A stretch of DNA of 30,389 nucleotides from Clostridia bacterium (lineage in GTDB: Bacteria > Bacillota > Clostridia > Christensenellales > CAG-314): contig CAAGHL010000051.1 in NCBI GenBank assembly GCA_900769665.1, positions 1-30,389 on the forward strand, given 5' to 3'. Below are positions 9,101 through 16,675 of the stretch, piece by piece. The notes under the pieces were generated by a model that was given only the letters and a program-made list of their open reading frames with translations, did no database searches and was not told the origin of the DNA. A program made the translations under genes and the position numbers. The first letter of the stretch is position 1. Each line of letters begins with the position of its first letter.

Positions 9101-9204
9101 AGTTGCGCATTGTCATTGGCGATTTGTCCGCCGACAAATACAACAACCAGTAGGATTGCCATGATTGCGGTCAATCCCGACCAAAGTCTTGTTTTCTGAA
9201 ACAT
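6145..9204 (-). CDS. Membrane-anchored, domain-permuted GH3 protein with eroded catalytic motifs
   Basis: 1019 residues, ATG at 9204 behind GGAGG. One hydrophobic segment at each end (about 9-27 and 988-1013) should leave the bulk outside the cell. Domain order is reversed compared with ordinary GH3: the alpha/beta sandwich comes first (REGAALLKND at 91-100, then VFGNGA; about 85-410), next a fibronectin-III-like domain (about 411-520), and the barrel-type domain last (about 640-930). Reversed order is known in some Ruminococcus and Butyrivibrio beta-glucosidases. Conserved remnants are LHRTPFGGRSFEYCSED (776-792) and SKHFCNND (816-823). The usual DGPxG is replaced by a DDSVG-like stretch (near 700-704), and the nucleophile region reads GSIDTDAAP (892-900), one residue longer than the normal form, so D895 or D897 is uncertain. 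It may be a weak enzyme or a sugar-binding surface protein. Third gene of module 1. Confidence 0.88.
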   Translation of the reverse strand: MFQKTRLWSGLTAIMAILLVVVFVGGQIANDNAQLINSALNIETTKIIKAEGGSTQDTLYYKTSVGDKTFTAANFENLVAMTLEQNKNEMREGAALLKNDNNALPLSKGKVSVFGNGAVNPFYQGASAGTKVNSDPVKGKTQYLNGKFIGIDLKEALEAEGFTVNSALWEGIKAADVKTTAQTGNNELPIEKYTELTSTLTADYKETAIVVFSRIGKEGGDMLMQEEDSVSHKTVSSLALHQSEKDLLEFIKAQGFGKVIVLLNAPNQMETYEIAPLCDSILYIGTPGHQGFVGVAEILSGKVNPSGHIVDTYAKNSLSAPATVNSGTETPTFSNLDYIHDKINGNGDQRADYISTQVEGIYIGYKYYETRYADSVIGGRGADSTKGSRDNTAWKYGNEVDYTFGHGLSYTTFEQKLGSVTYDAGKDLFTIKVSVKNTGSVAGKSVVQLYAQTPYGAYEINNKVEKSAVQLVGFAKTKLLKGGDSEEVTITVDRYLLASYDYIQAKGWILSEGDYYFAIGNDAHDALNNMLAAQGYTKADGMDVDGNAANCKKFLTVGSTDTDSYRKGENNVIVTNQFDDIDLNYWIKNSAKYITRNDWENSYPTAKTVVAATDEMITKLGNKTYTKPQNATSYKEEAAKFGKDSGLTLGTMKDVPFESGLWYDFIYQINIEDLPAATVESFTCPAVGTLSPSFKVGDGDDSVGGTISIYKESGTIYPKDENDKDTTVKFATIRYCGKPILTGTFNVDLYTGRGHCMGEEALWSRLMINYNIGGDLHRTPFGGRSFEYCSEDSYMTYLVSIPEVLAMEACGTHAGSKHFCNNDQETYREGVAVMTTEQAFRETNLRAFEGAIRVAKEGGLMQSFARVGLTWTSYSYALNTQVLRNEWGWKQGSIDTDAAPMRKIEAEGTGLKFHSAEGFVAGTTQWCLDSVTGHGASALKIAQDTDDGYLIQKMVESAHVWLYQISRSNLVNGFASGDKVVQVTPWWQTTITVCQVAFSVLTVAAAAMLVISVIKKEQH

Positions 9205-9223
9205 TTCGTCCTCCTTATTTTTA

Positions 9224-9247
9224 TGTCGACATGGGGTATCGTCGACA
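9224..9247 (-). promoter_or_regulatory. Inverted repeat before the GH3 ribosome site
   Basis: TGTCGAC (9224-9230) and GTCGACA (9241-9247) form a 7-10-7 inverted repeat about 20-45 nt upstream of the GH3 start. A TTGACA lies next to it on the minus strand but no fitting -10 follows, so it may be a regulator site or a leader hairpin. Confidence 0.4.
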
Positions 9248-9317
9248 ATGTCAAATTAAAATTACCATAAAAACAGACTTTTGGGGAATTTTCTTCACAA
9301 GCGGCGTCAAATACTTC

Positions 9318-9357
9318 CTAAACGGCAAAATGCCCAAACGGACTTATACTGAACGTT
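9318..9357 (-). promoter_or_regulatory. Three GTT-centred 9-mers resembling LytTR sites
   Basis: Read on the minus strand: AACGTTCAG (9349-9357), TCCGTTTGG (9334-9342) and GCCGTTTAG (9318-9326). The first two match the remembered LytTR half-site pattern fully and the third misses one base. Their spacing (15 and 16 nt, 31 overall) differs from the usual 21-22 nt, so this is a weak prediction. They lie in the 189-nt gap between the kinase gene and the GH3 gene, where no good constitutive promoter is seen. Confidence 0.3.
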
Positions 9358-9393
9358 TTGAGCATTTTTTCGATTTTTATTAAACTATCTCCC

Positions 9394-10746
9394 TTACTTA
9401 CGATTGACGGGACTCTTTTCATTTCCCTCAGTTGTCGGTATCGGAATTACAATATCGAGGAAAAACATTCCGTCACGAACGTCGGCGTTCATTACCCCAT
9501 TGTACTTTTCCACAATGTATCGCATGCTCTTCATCCCGAATCCATGGTAATTAAGGTCGTCTTTGGTAGTCACGGGCAATCCGTCGACAAATTTCAATTG
9601 ACTGTCGCAAGGGTTTTCCATGTAAACATACAACATGCCCGACTTCGAAGTAACGTTGAGATTGATTAGACGTTTTGACTTGTCCGTTTGGTGTCGAACA
9701 GATTCGATAGCGTTTTCAAACGCATTGCCGAACAGTGAATAAATGTCAGCCGAGGAAATAAACCCTAATTTTTCGCCGTCGACCATGTAGGCAATCTTGA
9801 TTTTGTGACGTTCGCAGGATAGCGAGTTACTTGTAAGCACGGTATCCAACGCGGCATTACCCGTCTTTGCAATGGACTCGTATATCATTATCGATTGCTT
9901 GATGTCGTCAAAACTTTGGCGGCGTTGCTCATCTGTCATTTCGCCCCAATTATTGATTTGGTGTTTTATGTCATGGCATTTAATGTTGACAAGTTCGATA
10001 TTTTTACGCAGCAATTCGTACTGCTTTTGCGACATAACAATCAATTGTTGCAAAGAGTCGTTTTGGTTTTTCAATTGAAGTTGTTCGTACATACCGAACA
10101 ACATAAACAATGCCGTAATGGCGTAACAAATAAATACCGTACGCCAAGCGTAAAAATCAGGCGACATGTAATCTTGTTGGTCGTACTGCACTACGTACAC
10201 GACAACAACGCTTAATGCGGCAAGTAACACAATAGGAATACGTTCCACCGAAAACGAAGCAGAACCCTTCCACTTGCGTGCGCAAATGATGTAGCACACA
10301 ACTAACACTGCCGTATACGCTACGGCTTGCACCAACGAAGAAGCCCAATTGCCAATATCCAGCGGCAATCCGCACATAACGCACACCAGCGAACCGACGT
10401 TGTACGCAAGGTTTTGTACTATTGAAGCGGATACCACACAAAACAAAACTTCCCACGCATTACACTTAAAGCAAACGGGAATAATAAACACGGACACCGC
10501 CAGTATAGACAACATACTCAAACGCGGAACATACTTGGAGAAAAAGCCCGAAACCACCATTGCCAACGTTACATAGCCGACCAAACATAATACCAATCGC
10601 AAAACAAACAGTTTGCGGCGTTCGAGAAAGAACACAAACATCGAATAAGACAACAACACTAAGAAAATATGTAGTAGCCTGTGCGCAAAGTCACTTGACA
10701 AGAAATCACTTACCGTAGCAAAGCCGAATACATCCGAAATAGCCAT
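9394..10746 (-). CDS. GHKL sensor histidine kinase (AgrC-like), module 1
   Basis: 450 residues, ATG at 10746 with a G-rich ribosome site (AGGGGG). About six or seven hydrophobic segments fill residues 20-220, then a short coiled linker (about 221-255). The phospho-acceptor is probably H258 in KCHDIKHQ. The ATPase part shows the N-box FGNAFENAIE (339-348) and a glycine box HGFGMKSMRY (401-410). This is the layout of AgrC/ComD-type kinases, which sense peptides or small ligands through their membrane part. The matching regulator gene ends only 14 nt upstream. No agrB or agrD gene is nearby, so the ligand is unknown; the GH3 gene downstream hints at glycan-related sensing (inference). Confidence 0.9.
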   Translation of the reverse strand: MAISDVFGFATVSDFLSSDFAHRLLHIFLVLLSYSMFVFFLERRKLFVLRLVLCLVGYVTLAMVVSGFFSKYVPRLSMLSILAVSVFIIPVCFKCNAWEVLFCVVSASIVQNLAYNVGSLVCVMCGLPLDIGNWASSLVQAVAYTAVLVVCYIICARKWKGSASFSVERIPIVLLAALSVVVVYVVQYDQQDYMSPDFYAWRTVFICYAITALFMLFGMYEQLQLKNQNDSLQQLIVMSQKQYELLRKNIELVNIKCHDIKHQINNWGEMTDEQRRQSFDDIKQSIMIYESIAKTGNAALDTVLTSNSLSCERHKIKIAYMVDGEKLGFISSADIYSLFGNAFENAIESVRHQTDKSKRLINLNVTSKSGMLYVYMENPCDSQLKFVDGLPVTTKDDLNYHGFGMKSMRYIVEKYNGVMNADVRDGMFFLDIVIPIPTTEGNEKSPVNRK

Positions 10747-10760
10747 ATTAAAAATACCCC

Positions 10761-11456
10761 CTACCTAAACGACTCACTCATTGCAATCAAAAAATCTTTA
10801 CGCTTGCGGCGCGAGAGATCTAAATGTTGTCCGCCTACAACAATATAGTTGTCGTGTACTTCGGTAATATGTTTGAGATTGACAAGAGCATAACGGGTGC
10901 AGCGGTAAAAGTGTCTTGAACGTAATTCCTCTTCGCGATTCTGTAAACTGTTAAGCTCGGTAAACTCTCCTTCCGACGTGTGATAAACCAAATAATGACC
11001 ACGCACTTCTATGAAATACAAATCATTCAAACTAATGCGCTTAATGCCGTCCTCCACTTTTACCGAAATACTGTATCCCTTGGATTGCAATCGCTGGCAA
11101 ACCTTATCCATAAGTATAGCAAGGGCCGGATAGTCAACAGGTTTCACCATATATCCCATTGCGTCAACTTGGTAGCCTTTTACCGCATATTGAACCATAT
11201 TTGTAACGAAAACAAGGCATACATCCTTGTCTGTTTCACGCAAACGAACCGCCGCATCGTAGCCGTTCATATGCGGCATTTCTATGTCCATAAGTACAAG
11301 GTCGTACTTCGGCATGTAATCGCTGATAAAATCCAATGCATTAGGAAAGGAAAAATATGCGATTTGTTTTCCGCTTTCCTTTGCGTAGCGTGTCAAATAC
11401 TCCGAAAGCAACTGAACGACGTTATTTTCGTCTTCTACTATAGCTACATTTATCAA
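10761..11456 (-). CDS. LytTR-family response regulator (AgrA-like), module 1
   Basis: 231 residues. I choose the TTG at 11456: AAGGAG lies eight bases upstream, and the protein then begins MINVAIVED, matching the start of its module 2 counterpart (MYNVAIVED). The GTG at 11465 touches the ribosome site and is too close. The receiver domain (1-120) has D8/D9-type acidic residues, phospho-acceptor D57 in LVLMDIEMP and K105 in VKPVD. The LytTR DNA-binding domain (about 130-231) includes FIEVRGHYLVYHT and RCTRYALVNLKHI. It pairs with the GHKL kinase 14 nt downstream and should activate or repress target promoters carrying LytTR repeats. Confidence 0.92.
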   Translation of the reverse strand: MINVAIVEDENNVVQLLSEYLTRYAKESGKQIAYFSFPNALDFISDYMPKYDLVLMDIEMPHMNGYDAAVRLRETDKDVCLVFVTNMVQYAVKGYQVDAMGYMVKPVDYPALAILMDKVCQRLQSKGYSISVKVEDGIKRISLNDLYFIEVRGHYLVYHTSEGEFTELNSLQNREEELRSRHFYRCTRYALVNLKHITEVHDNYIVVGGQHLDLSRRKRKDFLIAMSESFR

Positions 11457-11552
11457 AATATACACTCCTTTTCCGTGTTAGTGCCTAATAAACCTCACGA
11501 ATATCTATCATTTCATGTTTTGCACGTTAAAAAAAGCCGTCAACTATTTTTA

Positions 11553-11580
11553 ATTTTAACACAAAATTTTACATTTTCAA
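11553..11580 (-). promoter_or_regulatory. Predicted promoter of module 1 (regulator-kinase genes)
   Basis: Minus strand: TTGAAA (11575-11580), 16-bp spacer, TAAAAT (11553-11558) in a very AT-rich stretch. Transcription would start near 11546, leaving about 90 nt of leader before the TTG start. Confidence 0.5.
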
Positions 11581-11734
11581 GTATTTTTATAAAAATTTCA
11601 CCTTTGGCAAGTTAGATGTATATTGCACTTGGCACTGTTTTTCTTGTCGGAGACATCGCTTAAACTCACATAGACGTCGAATTTACGACTAAAATTCAAC
11701 ATAGTCGTTAATCATTGAAAGATGAAAATATTAC

Positions 11735-11762
11735 AAAAAGACGCGTCAAAAGGCGCGTCTTT
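11735..11762 (-). terminator. Terminator downstream of nagA
   Basis: AAAGACGCG (11737-11745) pairs with CGCGTCTTT (11754-11762) around an 8-nt loop. On the minus strand it is followed by TCTTTTTG. It is about 200 nt past the nagA stop codon and would isolate module 1 from nagA. Confidence 0.65.
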
Positions 11763-11966
11763 GCAGTAAAAATCACTATACGTATTAAAAAATCAATTAC
11801 CAAAGTTATTATGGATTGTTTGACGATTACACCTTGCCGATTTAGTTGACATCGGAATATTTACCATAAGATTCAAATACTTGTTCCGCGCTTTCCGAAC
11901 TTCAAAGCATTTCGACTATTCTGCAAACAAACCACTACTTTTATTTTTGCCTTAGTGGCAAGCCTT

Positions 11967-13052
11967 TTATCCAAACAGTATAAAGTCGCCGTCTTTGCCC
12001 ACTTCTATGGTACCTATGCGTTTGTCTAAACCTACAAGTTTTGCCGGGTTGGTCGTCCACAATTTGATTGCGGTGTGTAACGGCAATCCGCAAAAAGTAA
12101 CCACGTTGGCAAGTCCTTCGTAAGCGTCCAAAATACTGCCTGCGCGGTTGTCCGTACCGGTAACAAATGCGTCGCCGTGAGCCACGGTCACTTGCTGTTT
12201 GCCAAGCGTGTAATTGCCGTCCGGCATGCCTGCCGCCATCATGCTGTCGGTGATACCGATCACCTTGTCCGTGCCCTTGACGTCCACAAGTAGTTTCAGT
12301 ACGTCGCGGTTGACATGCTTGCCGTCGCAAATCACTTCGCTGAATGCGTTTGTCGCAAGCGCGGCGCCCATCATGTTTAGGTCTAGTCTGTCCATTTGCG
12401 ACATTGCGTTGCCCCAGTGCGTAAAGCTACGCGCGCCTGCCTCTAGTCCCGCACGGACGTCCTCGGCATGAGCAGCGCTGTGTCCTAGGCTGACAACCAC
12501 GCCGTTTGCCGTAGCTTCGGCAATAAATTCCTTGGCATTGGGCAGTTCCGGCGCGACGGTAACAAGCCTAATAAACCCGTTTGCGGCACGTTGGTAGGTC
12601 AAAAACTTTTCGTAAGAGGGCGTTTGCAAGCACTCCACGGGCATTGCGCCGTGCTTTGCAGGGGAAAGGAACGGACCTTCGAGGTTGATACCCTTTACCT
12701 CGGGATACTCCTTAGCAAGCTCGCAAATAAGCGCAACCTGACGACAAATAACCTCGTCGGTGTCCGTCATTACCGTAGGCAACACCGTGCCGACGCCGTG
12801 AGCGATGTAAAACTCCATTATCTTCTTCATGCCGTCGAGGTCAGCGGTGTTGAAGTCGTACCCGTTTGCGCCGTGGGTGTGTATGTCCACAAGCGCAGGC
12901 AGTATGTATCGATTGGTGCAATCCACCACTTCCGTTTGCTCGTCGGCAACGATTTCCGGTGCGATTTCGATGATTTTTCCGTGATTTACCGCTATGTCGG
13001 CTTTTACCAGTTTGTCACCGATAAGCGCACTTCCGTTGCGATACAATGTCAT
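11967..13052 (-). CDS. nagA: N-acetylglucosamine-6-phosphate deacetylase
   Basis: 361 residues, ATG at 13052 with GGAG seven bases upstream. It removes the acetyl group from GlcNAc-6-phosphate to give glucosamine-6-phosphate in the cytoplasm. Amidohydrolase motifs are all visible: DIHTHG (56-61), metal ligand E125 in NLEGPFLSP, H191 in LGHSAA, H212 in FTHWGNAMS (the usual THLFNAM), H246 in ICDGKHV, and catalytic D269 in GITDSMMAAG. Length is slightly below the usual 380. The protein ends KDGDFILFG, a normal end for the family. nagB and a transporter are not in the window; the gene has its own promoter (13126-13154) and a leader hairpin. It fits use of GlcNAc from host glycans or cell wall. 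Confidence 0.95.
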   Translation of the reverse strand: MTLYRNGSALIGDKLVKADIAVNHGKIIEIAPEIVADEQTEVVDCTNRYILPALVDIHTHGANGYDFNTADLDGMKKIMEFYIAHGVGTVLPTVMTDTDEVICRQVALICELAKEYPEVKGINLEGPFLSPAKHGAMPVECLQTPSYEKFLTYQRAANGFIRLVTVAPELPNAKEFIAEATANGVVVSLGHSAAHAEDVRAGLEAGARSFTHWGNAMSQMDRLDLNMMGAALATNAFSEVICDGKHVNRDVLKLLVDVKGTDKVIGITDSMMAAGMPDGNYTLGKQQVTVAHGDAFVTGTDNRAGSILDAYEGLANVVTFCGLPLHTAIKLWTTNPAKLVGLDKRIGTIEVGKDGDFILFG

Positions 13053-13071
13053 AATATTCTCCTTTGCGGCC

Positions 13072-13099
13072 GACGACGCTCGCTACTGCGATAGTCGTC
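13072..13099 (-). promoter_or_regulatory. nagA leader hairpin
   Basis: GACGAC (13072-13077) pairs with GTCGTC (13094-13099), and TCGC/GCGA pair further in, closing a four-base loop with a 2x2 internal loop between. The hairpin ends a few bases before the ribosome site, inside the predicted 66-nt leader. It could influence translation or RNA stability. Confidence 0.5.
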
Positions 13100-13125
13100 A
13101 AACCACACAAATATTCTTCGTTAGT

Positions 13126-13154
13126 ATTGTAACACAATTTGCCTTTCATGTAAA
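13126..13154 (-). promoter_or_regulatory. nagA promoter
   Basis: Minus strand: TTTACA (13149-13154), exact 17-bp spacer, TACAAT (13126-13131). Both boxes are one base from consensus. Transcription would start near 13119. Confidence 0.75.
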
Positions 13155-13458
13155 TGATTAACACGATTTTGTACGCTTGAAAAATAGGTTTTTCATTGAC
13201 CTCACTACTTTGAAGTGAAAACGACGTTTGACCTGTAAAGTGTATTTGACAATACCGTCGGCGTTAGTTCACACAATAAAACGATGATAGCAAACCGAGC
13301 TCTAAAAAAGAACAAAGCCGAGTTGTTCGCTCGGCTTTGCCCTTTTGACAGAAGAAGTATAATACAATGAAAAATCTTAGTCGAGATGACAAAAGACTTT
13401 TCTATTTTGGAGCAAACTTTTTTGGACGCTTCCGTTTGATGTACCAAAACTCAATCGA
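13155..13458. other. Intergenic region between nagA and the feo operon
   Basis: About 300 bases without a supported gene. The only clear element is the terminator at 13313-13339; short frames across it lack ribosome sites. Confidence 0.55.
13305..13339 (-). terminator. Terminator of the feo operon
   Basis: CAAAGCCGAG (13313-13322), 7-nt loop, CTCGGCTTTG (13330-13339), a perfect 10-bp stem. On the minus strand it is followed by TTCTTTTTTAG. It lies about 120 nt past the last feo gene. Confidence 0.85.
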
Positions 13459-13641
13459 TTAAACCTTGTTTTTCGACTTGTTTTTCGCTTGAGCGTCTTG
13501 ATAGTGACAGCACTCGCTGCAACAACTGCAATCGCCGCAGCAGCCGCCCTTGTGCTTTTTCTTGCGCACAATGGAGCAAACCACAACGCTAACTACGATT
13601 CCGACGCATGCTACAATCAGCAAAATCTCAAGTAATCCCAT
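13459..13641 (-). CDS. FeoB-associated Cys-rich membrane protein
   Basis: 60 residues, ATG at 13641 with GGAG upstream. One N-terminal membrane helix (about 4-24) is followed by a basic stretch (RKKKHK) and a dense cysteine cluster: C34, C35, C38, C40, C41, C44, C45, then a Lys-rich tail. This is the typical form of the small protein that follows feoB in many Clostridia; it is thought to assist iron handling at the transporter, but the exact job is unsettled. The 124-nt gap to feoB holds a palindromic hairpin (13688-13717). Confidence 0.88.
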   Translation of the reverse strand: MGLLEILLIVACVGIVVSVVVCSIVRKKKHKGGCCGDCSCCSECCHYQDAQAKNKSKNKV

Positions 13642-13687
13642 ATGTCAAACTCTCCTTTGTTGTAGTTTGTCTATGTCTTTTCCGCAA

Positions 13688-13717
13688 CCGAATTTGCGCT
13701 ATAATTGCGCCATTCGG
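13688..13717. repeat. Hairpin between feoB and the Cys-rich gene
   Basis: CCGAAT (13688-13693) with ATTCGG (13712-13717), and GCGC (13696-13699) with GCGC (13707-13710) inside, closing the loop TATAATT. It has no T-run, so it may be an RNA processing or stability hairpin that sets different levels for feoB and the small gene. Confidence 0.45.
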
Positions 13718-13765
13718 TCACGAAAAATCACATACGTTAGTAAAAATTTGTTACATCAGCGTTTG

Positions 13766-16150
13766 TTAGGCAACCGTGGCTGTTGTAGCCTTGGCGTCCT
13801 TGCGCTTGTTGTACAGCACGATGATTGCAACTACTGCGGCAATCACTGCTGCCCAGATAAACAACGTCCACCACCAGCTGCCGATTGTGTAAACCATGCA
13901 CGCTACGACATAGCTTGTAACAATCCAGAAGAGCAACGTCCATTTGTAACGAGTGTTGTCTTGCAACTCTGCCTTGGCTGTACCTACAGCGGCGAAGCAA
14001 GGAATTGTCGTCATGTTGAATGCAATGAAGGACAACAATGCAGGGATGGTAACGCCCGTAGCTTCGATCATAGCAACTACTGCGGGGATACCGCTTTCGT
14101 CTGCAAGATCAAGTCCGCCGAAGTCGGGGAACGCCTTTGCCAAGCAAGCAGCAAGTGTTGCGAATGTTGCGATGACGTTTTCCTTTGCGATAAGACCTGC
14201 AACGGCGGCAACAACAAATACCCAACCGTATTTGCCAAGTTGGCTACCGAATCCAAGCGGAGTGAACAAAGGTTGTACAAGCATACTTACTTGAGCAAGG
14301 ATACTTTGGTCGATCTCTTCGTCGGCAAGGAAGCTCCAGTTGAAGCTGAAGTGAGTAAGTACCCAAATCACGATTGTAGAAGCCACGATGATGGTAAATG
14401 CTTTCTTGACAAAGTGCTTGGTCTTGTCCCACAAGTGGAGCATCAAGTTTTTGAATTGAGGAGCGTGGTAAGCAGGCAACTCCATGATGAACGGAGGAGT
14501 TTCGCCCTTCAAGCTTGTGCTACGCATGAGCAGTACGGATACGATTGCCGTAACAACGCCCAGCAAGTACATGCAATAGGTGATAAGGTCTGCATTGCCT
14601 ACGCCGAAGTTAGCTACGATTGCGCCTGCGACAGCCGTCAAAATGGGCAACTTAGCGCCACAGCTGAAGAAGGGAATTACGCGAATGGTTGCGGTACGTT
14701 CCTTTTCGTCGGCAAGCGTACGAGTGTTGATCATTGCGGGCACGCTGCATCCGAAGCCCATAATCATAGGCATGAACGCACGTCCGGACAAACCGAACTT
14801 ACGGAACATACGGTCAAGAATGAACGCGATACGCGCCATGTAACCGCTGTCTTCCAAAATGCTGAAGAACAGGAACAATACCAAGATCGGGGGCAAGAAG
14901 CTGAGCACTGCCGCCAAACCTTCGATGATACCGTCGTTGATAAGACCCTTTGCCCAATCTGCCATACCGGTATTGTCGATACCCGTCTTAATAAGACCAA
15001 ACAGGTCGCCGACGATCATGTCGTTCCAAATGTTGTTGATTACTACGCCGGGGCTGTAAAGCGTTCCGTCATAGATGGTTGCCAACCAACGTGCGCCATA
15101 GGTAAGGGCGGCCTCTTCTTGATTTTCGGTTATTTCACCGTCTTCGTTTAGGAAGTTACCGTCGGCGTCTTTTACAAGGAATGCAGGGTTTTCATGAAGT
15201 CCGGGCATCCAGTTTTGATCTTCGTTGAAACCGTTGATGAAGAACAGGTTTTCGGAGAAGGTCAGGTGGAAGATGAGGAACAAAATCAAAAGGAAGATGG
15301 GGATACCCCAAATCTTGTGGGTAAGCACTTTGTCCACTTTGTCAGACTTGGTCATCTTGGTGCGGTCGGCTGTCTTGCGCTTGACCACTACCGAGAAGTG
15401 CTTGCTGATAAACTTGTAACGACCGTCGGCAACGAGCGCTTCGTAGTCGGTACCGAAAACTTCGTCGTTGTGGGAAGCTTTGAACTCCTCCACCATGCCG
15501 ACGGTTTCCTTGTGCATCTTGACTTCGATTTCATCGCCTTCCACAAGTTTAACGGCGTGGAACAAGGGGTTTTCTACGTTTTGTCCCTTGAGGGCAATGC
15601 TGACGTCGTTGATAAGGTGGGCAACGCTTGTTTCTTCCAAAACGGTTGTACCCTTGCGCACTTTCTTGCTTTCGTTGTAGGCTTTGTCCATCAACTCTTT
15701 AAGACCGACTTCCTTAAGTGCGGAAATCTTGACGACGGGTACGCCCAAACGACGTTCCAACTCGGCGGCGTTAATTTCGTCACCTTGTTGCTCCACTGCG
15801 TCCATCATGTTGAGGGCGATTACCATAGGTACGTCGATCTCCATGATTTGCGTGGTGAGGTAAAGGTTACGCTCCAAGTTAGTTGCGTCCACAATGTTGA
15901 TGACGCAGTCCGGTTTTTCGTCCAGTATGTAGTTACGTGCAACTACTTCTTCCGGAGTGTAGGGGGACAACGAGTAAATACCGGGAAGGTCGACAATTGC
16001 AATGGGTTCGGCACACTTTTTGTAGGTACCTTCGCGCTTATCTACCGTAACGCCGGGCCAGTTGCCGACGTGAGCCGTGCTACCCGTAAGGCTGTTGAAC
16101 AAGGTTGTTTTACCACAGTTGGGGTTACCTGCAAGAGCAAATCTTTTCAT
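13766..16150 (-). CDS. feoB: Ferrous iron transporter FeoB
   Basis: 794 residues. The start at 16150 (MKRFALAG) is chosen because GGAGGT precedes it; an in-frame ATG at 16177 would overlap the end of feoA. The N-terminal G-protein domain has G1 GNPNCGKT (8-15), G3 DLPG (54-57) and G4 NMMD (114-117). The helical switch region follows, then a polytopic membrane part with Gate-like segments, for example MPMIMGFGCSVPA. There is an acidic stretch of about 60 residues after the first membrane helix (near 310-370), probably outside the cell. It imports Fe2+ driven or gated by GTP. It starts almost directly after the feoA stop (16153), indicating translational coupling. Confidence 0.97.
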   Translation of the reverse strand: MKRFALAGNPNCGKTTLFNSLTGSTAHVGNWPGVTVDKREGTYKKCAEPIAIVDLPGIYSLSPYTPEEVVARNYILDEKPDCVINIVDATNLERNLYLTTQIMEIDVPMVIALNMMDAVEQQGDEINAAELERRLGVPVVKISALKEVGLKELMDKAYNESKKVRKGTTVLEETSVAHLINDVSIALKGQNVENPLFHAVKLVEGDEIEVKMHKETVGMVEEFKASHNDEVFGTDYEALVADGRYKFISKHFSVVVKRKTADRTKMTKSDKVDKVLTHKIWGIPIFLLILFLIFHLTFSENLFFINGFNEDQNWMPGLHENPAFLVKDADGNFLNEDGEITENQEEAALTYGARWLATIYDGTLYSPGVVINNIWNDMIVGDLFGLIKTGIDNTGMADWAKGLINDGIIEGLAAVLSFLPPILVLFLFFSILEDSGYMARIAFILDRMFRKFGLSGRAFMPMIMGFGCSVPAMINTRTLADEKERTATIRVIPFFSCGAKLPILTAVAGAIVANFGVGNADLITYCMYLLGVVTAIVSVLLMRSTSLKGETPPFIMELPAYHAPQFKNLMLHLWDKTKHFVKKAFTIIVASTIVIWVLTHFSFNWSFLADEEIDQSILAQVSMLVQPLFTPLGFGSQLGKYGWVFVVAAVAGLIAKENVIATFATLAACLAKAFPDFGGLDLADESGIPAVVAMIEATGVTIPALLSFIAFNMTTIPCFAAVGTAKAELQDNTRYKWTLLFWIVTSYVVACMVYTIGSWWWTLFIWAAVIAAVVAIIVLYNKRKDAKATTATVA

Positions 16151-16152
16151 GC

Positions 16153-16383
16153 TTATTTCACCTCCAACGTGACGCATACAGCCTCGGTTTTACGAAGCGT
16201 AAGCTCATAACCGCGCAACGTTACCTCGATGGGGTCCCCCAGAGGCGCACGCTTGCGCATGTAGATTTCGGCACCGGGAGTGATACCCATGTCGAATAGA
16301 CGTCTTTTGATTTTTCCTTCGCCGGAAACGGATTTGACAATACCCGTCTCGCCGATAGCAAAAGTGTCAAGTGTCTTTACCAT
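16153..16383 (-). CDS. feoA: Ferrous iron transport protein A
   Basis: 76 residues, ATG at 16383 with GGAG eight bases upstream. SH3-like FeoA fold: GIVKSVSGEGKIKRRLFDMGITPGAEI in sense, followed by RKRAPLGDPIEVTLRGYELTLRKTEA. It is cytoplasmic and interacts with FeoB to support Fe2+ uptake. It is second in the operon, separated by 292 nt from the first FeoA-like gene and by almost nothing from feoB. Confidence 0.95.
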   Translation of the reverse strand: MVKTLDTFAIGETGIVKSVSGEGKIKRRLFDMGITPGAEIYMRKRAPLGDPIEVTLRGYELTLRKTEAVCVTLEVK

Positions 16384-16675
16384 ACATTATCTCCTTGTAG
16401 TGTAAAATTGTATCGATACTTTCGGACCTATCCGAAAGGTGTCAATCGAAATAAAAGCGTCGCGGCACAAACCGCAACTACACTCATCGTCTTTCACCGC
16501 CGATAACTTTTGACAAGCTATGGATGCGACAACCTGTCATACGCACTCTCATAGGAAGCCGTAGAGTGCAGTAGATTGGCGCAACCGGCGAAGTGAGTGT
16601 TGAGGCAGTGTACTACTTCGTACACGACGAAACCGAGCAAGCACGTAGTGGCAAGATGGCGCGCTATACGGCTTA
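16384..16675 (-). other. Long structured spacer inside the feo operon
   Basis: 292 nt separate the two FeoA-type genes, unusual within an otherwise tight operon. No gene is supported. It contains a TTGACA (16440-16445) without a good -10, a perfect palindrome (16419-16438), a GCACTCT/AGAGTGC inverted repeat (16543-16569) and a GTGTAC/GTACAC hairpin (16608-16625). It may be a processed spacer, a second promoter region or a regulatory leader for feoAB. Confidence 0.5.
16419..16438 (-). promoter_or_regulatory. Perfect 8-4-8 palindrome upstream of feoA
   Basis: CTTTCGGA (16419-16426) and TCCGAAAG (16431-16438) around CCTA. On the minus strand it follows a TTGACA (16440-16445) by one base, so it covers where a spacer and -10 would lie. 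It may be an operator for an internal promoter, or an RNA hairpin with a TAGG loop. It does not look like a Fur box. Confidence 0.5.

Larger units (their letters stand above)
11466..11966. other. AT-rich intergenic region
   Basis: About 500 bases between nagA and module 1 without a supported gene. It contains the module 1 promoter (11553-11580), the terminator at 11735-11762, and a TACGTATTAAAAAAT motif at 11779 that is shared with position 366. The rest is AT-rich sequence in which I see nothing more. Confidence 0.6.

Noticed and set aside
9205..10760. AgrB/AgrD-like peptide genes near the kinases
   Set aside because: I looked in the gaps around both pairs (9205-9393, 11466-11966, 27864-28115, 30179-30389) and found no short Cys-containing frame with a ribosome site and no AgrB-like membrane protease.
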